Source: Vreelandella subterranea
GTDB taxonomy: Bacteria > Pseudomonadota > Gammaproteobacteria > Pseudomonadales > Halomonadaceae
Direction: 5' to 3'
Length of the DNA: 64,000 nt
Assembly (NCBI RefSeq): GCF_900111305.1
Contig: NZ_FOGS01000005.1
Span: 1-64,000, forward strand
Within the stretch, counting starts at the first letter, position 1. Each line of letters opens with the position of its first letter. Made by a program: the position numbers and the translations under genes. Positions 61,926 through 64,000 of the stretch are shown piece after piece. The notes beneath the pieces were generated by a model. The model saw only the letters and a program-made list of their open reading frames with translations, did not search any database and was not told the DNA's origin.

Positions 61926-64000
61926 TCTGTGAACAGGTCATCAATGGGCTTGGGGTGGCCCAGCAGATAGCCCTGATACCGATAGCAGCCATGACCTTTT
62001 AACCAGTCCAGCTGGGCCTGGGTTTCCACACCTTCGGCTACTACCAACAAGCCCAAACTCACCGCTAACAGAATAATGGTATCGACGATCGCAGCGTCCG
62101 CCTTATCCGTCAGCAACTCCCGTATAAACGACTGATCGATCTTGAGTTCATCGAGAGGCAGCCGTTTTAGGTAGCTCATAGACGAATATCCCGTGCCAAA
62201 ATCATCCAAGGCAAAGCGAACGCCCTGTTCTCGCAATCTGAGCATGGTGTTGCGCACACGGGTCGGCTCGCGCATCAGCAGGCTTTCGGTGACTTCCAGC
62301 ACCAATCGATTGGCAGGTGCCTGTGTCTGCTCGAGGCGTTTTTCCACCAGGTTGATAAAGTCGGGCTGCTGGAACTGAACCGAACTGACATTGACCGACA
62401 GGGTCAGCGGTGCATAGGCGGTTTGCCGCGACCATCGGGCTAGTTGCTGGCAGGCCTGGGTCAACACCCAGTCGCCAATGGGAATAATCAGGCCGCTTTC
62501 TTCAGCTAGCGGTATAAACTCGGCGGGCGAAACCCAGCCACGCGCCGGATGATACCAGCGCAGCAACGCTTCAACGCCGGTCGTGACGCCCTTGTGGTTC
62601 ACCTGAATCTGGTAATGCAATTCCAGCTCATGACGCGCCAGGGCATGGTGGAGATCGGCTTCAAGGTTCGCCCTTTCCAGCACGCTGGCTTGCATGTCGG
62701 GGTTGAAAAAGCGCAGCGTATTGCCACCCGACGCCTTGGCCTGCTGAAGCGCCATGTCCGCCTGCTGCAGGACTGCATCAAGCGACCCCGATTCGCCATT
62801 GAAAAGCGCCAACCCCAGGCTCGCGCTGATGGGCAGCGAGCGACTATTGCGCAATCGATGGATCGTGGTCATCAGTTGTCGTGCAATGCGCTCAGCCTTG
62901 GCGGCAGCCTCCTCCTGTTGCGGATCCAACTGATTGACCAGCACCACGAACTCGTCGCTGCTGAAGCGCGCCAACATGGCGTCCTTATCCAACGCCTGGC
63001 GGAGTTGTTCGGCCACACTGATCAACAGCTGGTCGCCGCTGGCGTGCCCCTGCAGATCGTTCACCAATCGGAAATGATCGAGGTCGACAACCATCAGCGC
63101 ACCGAACGGCTTGTTCTGTCCGTCTTCCTCTATGGTGGTCGCCAGGGATTCCATCAGCAGACGCCGGTTAGGCAGGCCCGTCAAGGCATCGTAATACGCC
63201 AGATAATGCGTACGCGACTGCATTTCCAGATACTCGGTCAATTCGGTCGAGATCCCACACAGCGAAGGCGGGCTACCCGGCGTTAATGTCAGCGGCATCT
63301 TGATCGACAGGAAAGTTCTTACCCGGTCGTCGTGCTTGAGGACATGGCTCTCTTCCAGAGTGATTTTTTCACCCGACGCCAACACGCGGCGGTCGACCTG
63401 GACAATCTCGGCAGCCGTCGCGGGGTCAAAAAAAACCTCGTCGCGCTGCCCTATCACCGCCTCTGCTGGACGACCAAAAAGCTCACAAATACGGTGATTG
63501 ACATACTGATATGTCAGGTCAGGCGATTTGATGTAGATATAGGCATCCACGCTATCCAGAATAGTGCCCAGCATGGCCTCATTGGTTGCCAGCCGTACCC
63601 GCTGCCGTGCCACACGCCGTTTCAAGACAAGGTTCACCAGCAGCGCCACGACCAGGGACACAATCAATGCCGCCACGCCCCAGCGCAGCCATTTTGGGGT
63701 CTCGGGTGGAGTTGGCGCTCCCGCCTGCCAGGCTTGAAGCGTGGCAAAATAGGGGGAACCGGTGTCCGCTTTCCAGCGCGTCAGATAGTCATCAAGGCGC
63801 TCAAGTACCGTTTGGGGAAGCGAAGGTGACGCTGCAAAATAAAGCTGGACGGGCTGAAACATCAACGGAGTATCAACTAGCCCCACCTCACTCGCGCGCC
63901 ATTCGCCAAACTGACGATTCGCTGCGGCGGCGTCAGCCTCACCGTTGGCAACCTTTGTAAAGCCCTCTTCAAAATCGGGAACGTTGATCCAGTCAACCGG
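61907..64000 (-). CDS. GGDEF/EAL c-di-GMP signalling protein with periplasmic sensor (5' end missing)
   Basis: The frame is open to the right edge, so the N-terminus is cut; 697 codons are visible. Order: the end of a periplasmic solute-binding-like (SBP_bac_3) domain with NGEADAAAANRQFGEW, a transmembrane segment (WGVAALIVSLVVALLVNLVL), a PAS domain (YIYIKSPDLTYQYVN), a GGDEF domain and an EAL domain. The GGDEF motif is degenerate (FSSDEF), while the EAL domain keeps EALLRW, DDFGTGYSS and KIDQSF. It is therefore probably a c-di-GMP phosphodiesterase with a regulatory GGDEF domain, sensing a small extracellular ligand. Confidence 0.88.
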   Translation of the reverse strand, partial: PVDWINVPDFEEGFTKVANGEADAAAANRQFGEWRASEVGLVDTPLMFQPVQLYFAASPSLPQTVLERLDDYLTRWKADTGSPYFATLQAWQAGAPTPPETPKWLRWGVAALIVSLVVALLVNLVLKRRVARQRVRLATNEAMLGTILDSVDAYIYIKSPDLTYQYVNHRICELFGRPAEAVIGQRDEVFFDPATAAEIVQVDRRVLASGEKITLEESHVLKHDDRVRTFLSIKMPLTLTPGSPPSLCGISTELTEYLEMQSRTHYLAYYDALTGLPNRRLLMESLATTIEEDGQNKPFGALMVVDLDHFRLVNDLQGHASGDQLLISVAEQLRQALDKDAMLARFSSDEFVVLVNQLDPQQEEAAAKAERIARQLMTTIHRLRNSRSLPISASLGLALFNGESGSLDAVLQQADMALQQAKASGGNTLRFFNPDMQASVLERANLEADLHHALARHELELHYQIQVNHKGVTTGVEALLRWYHPARGWVSPAEFIPLAEESGLIIPIGDWVLTQACQQLARWSRQTAYAPLTLSVNVSSVQFQQPDFINLVEKRLEQTQAPANRLVLEVTESLLMREPTRVRNTMLRLREQGVRFALDDFGTGYSSMSYLKRLPLDELKIDQSFIRELLTDKADAAIVDTIILLAVSLGLLVVAEGVETQAQLDWLKGHGCYRYQGYLLGHPKPIDDLFTDKMPRR

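Overview
The window is a continuous piece of a gammaproteobacterial chromosome, most likely from the Halomonadaceae (Halomonas or a close relative). The pointers are an NhaD-type Na+/H+ antiporter typical of halophiles, Pseudomonas-like gene order in several blocks, the AAACTGAAGAG 5' end of a 16S rRNA gene at the left edge, and a tmRNA tag of the ANDENYA...LAA type. Nearly all genes are housekeeping genes. I see no prophage, transposon, integrase or CRISPR array. Assignments come from reading the sequence and from family knowledge; no database search was run.

Layout. 1-312: start of an rRNA operon leaving the window on the minus strand, with promoter, boxB and boxA. 494-2938: tyrS and anmK, divergent. 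2947-9281: pilU-pilT on the minus strand, then yggS-proC-yggT-metX-metW on the plus strand, an order also known from Pseudomonas. 9228-11176: sfsA and an aminotransferase. 11362-22238: dksA, gluQ, a 58-residue membrane protein (cbrX-like), cbrA, cbrB, a roughly 470-nt non-coding RNA resembling CrcZ, then pcnB-folK-panB-panC-panD. 22424-24843: acetyl-CoA acetyltransferase and an MFS exporter. 24937-34581 (minus): secG, tRNA-Leu, tRNA-fMet, rimP-nusA-infB-rbfA-truB-rpsO-pnp, the classical translation/RNA-decay cluster. 34586-40645 (minus): tpiA, glmM, folP, ftsH, rlmE. 40761-47689: yhbY, then greA, carB, carA, dapB and a DUF2218 protein. 47907-53129: an EamA transporter and the dnaJ-dnaK-grpE chaperone set with two recognisable sigma-32 promoters. 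53130-57704: recN (with a LexA-type site), fur, bamE, rnfH-ratA, smpB and ssrA (tmRNA). 57779-64000: an LprI-like protein, zinT, a Ca2+/Na+ exchanger, nhaD, and a c-di-GMP signalling protein cut by the right edge.

The most interesting part is 12779-17947. A transporter-linked histidine kinase (CbrA) and its NtrC-type regulator (CbrB) are followed by a gap holding, in order, a palindromic GTTAC/GTAAC enhancer-like element, a -24/-12 promoter with exact GG-N10-GC spacing, a transcript region with about seven AAnAAnAA-type motifs, and a strong terminator. This is the architecture of the Pseudomonas CbrAB-CrcZ catabolite-repression relay, in which the RNA titrates Hfq/Crc. A 58-codon gene overlaps the cbrA start and may be translationally coupled to it.

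Other regulatory sites readable directly are a Zur-like perfect palindrome inside the zinT promoter, a LexA-type box over the recN -10 element, and several intrinsic terminators.
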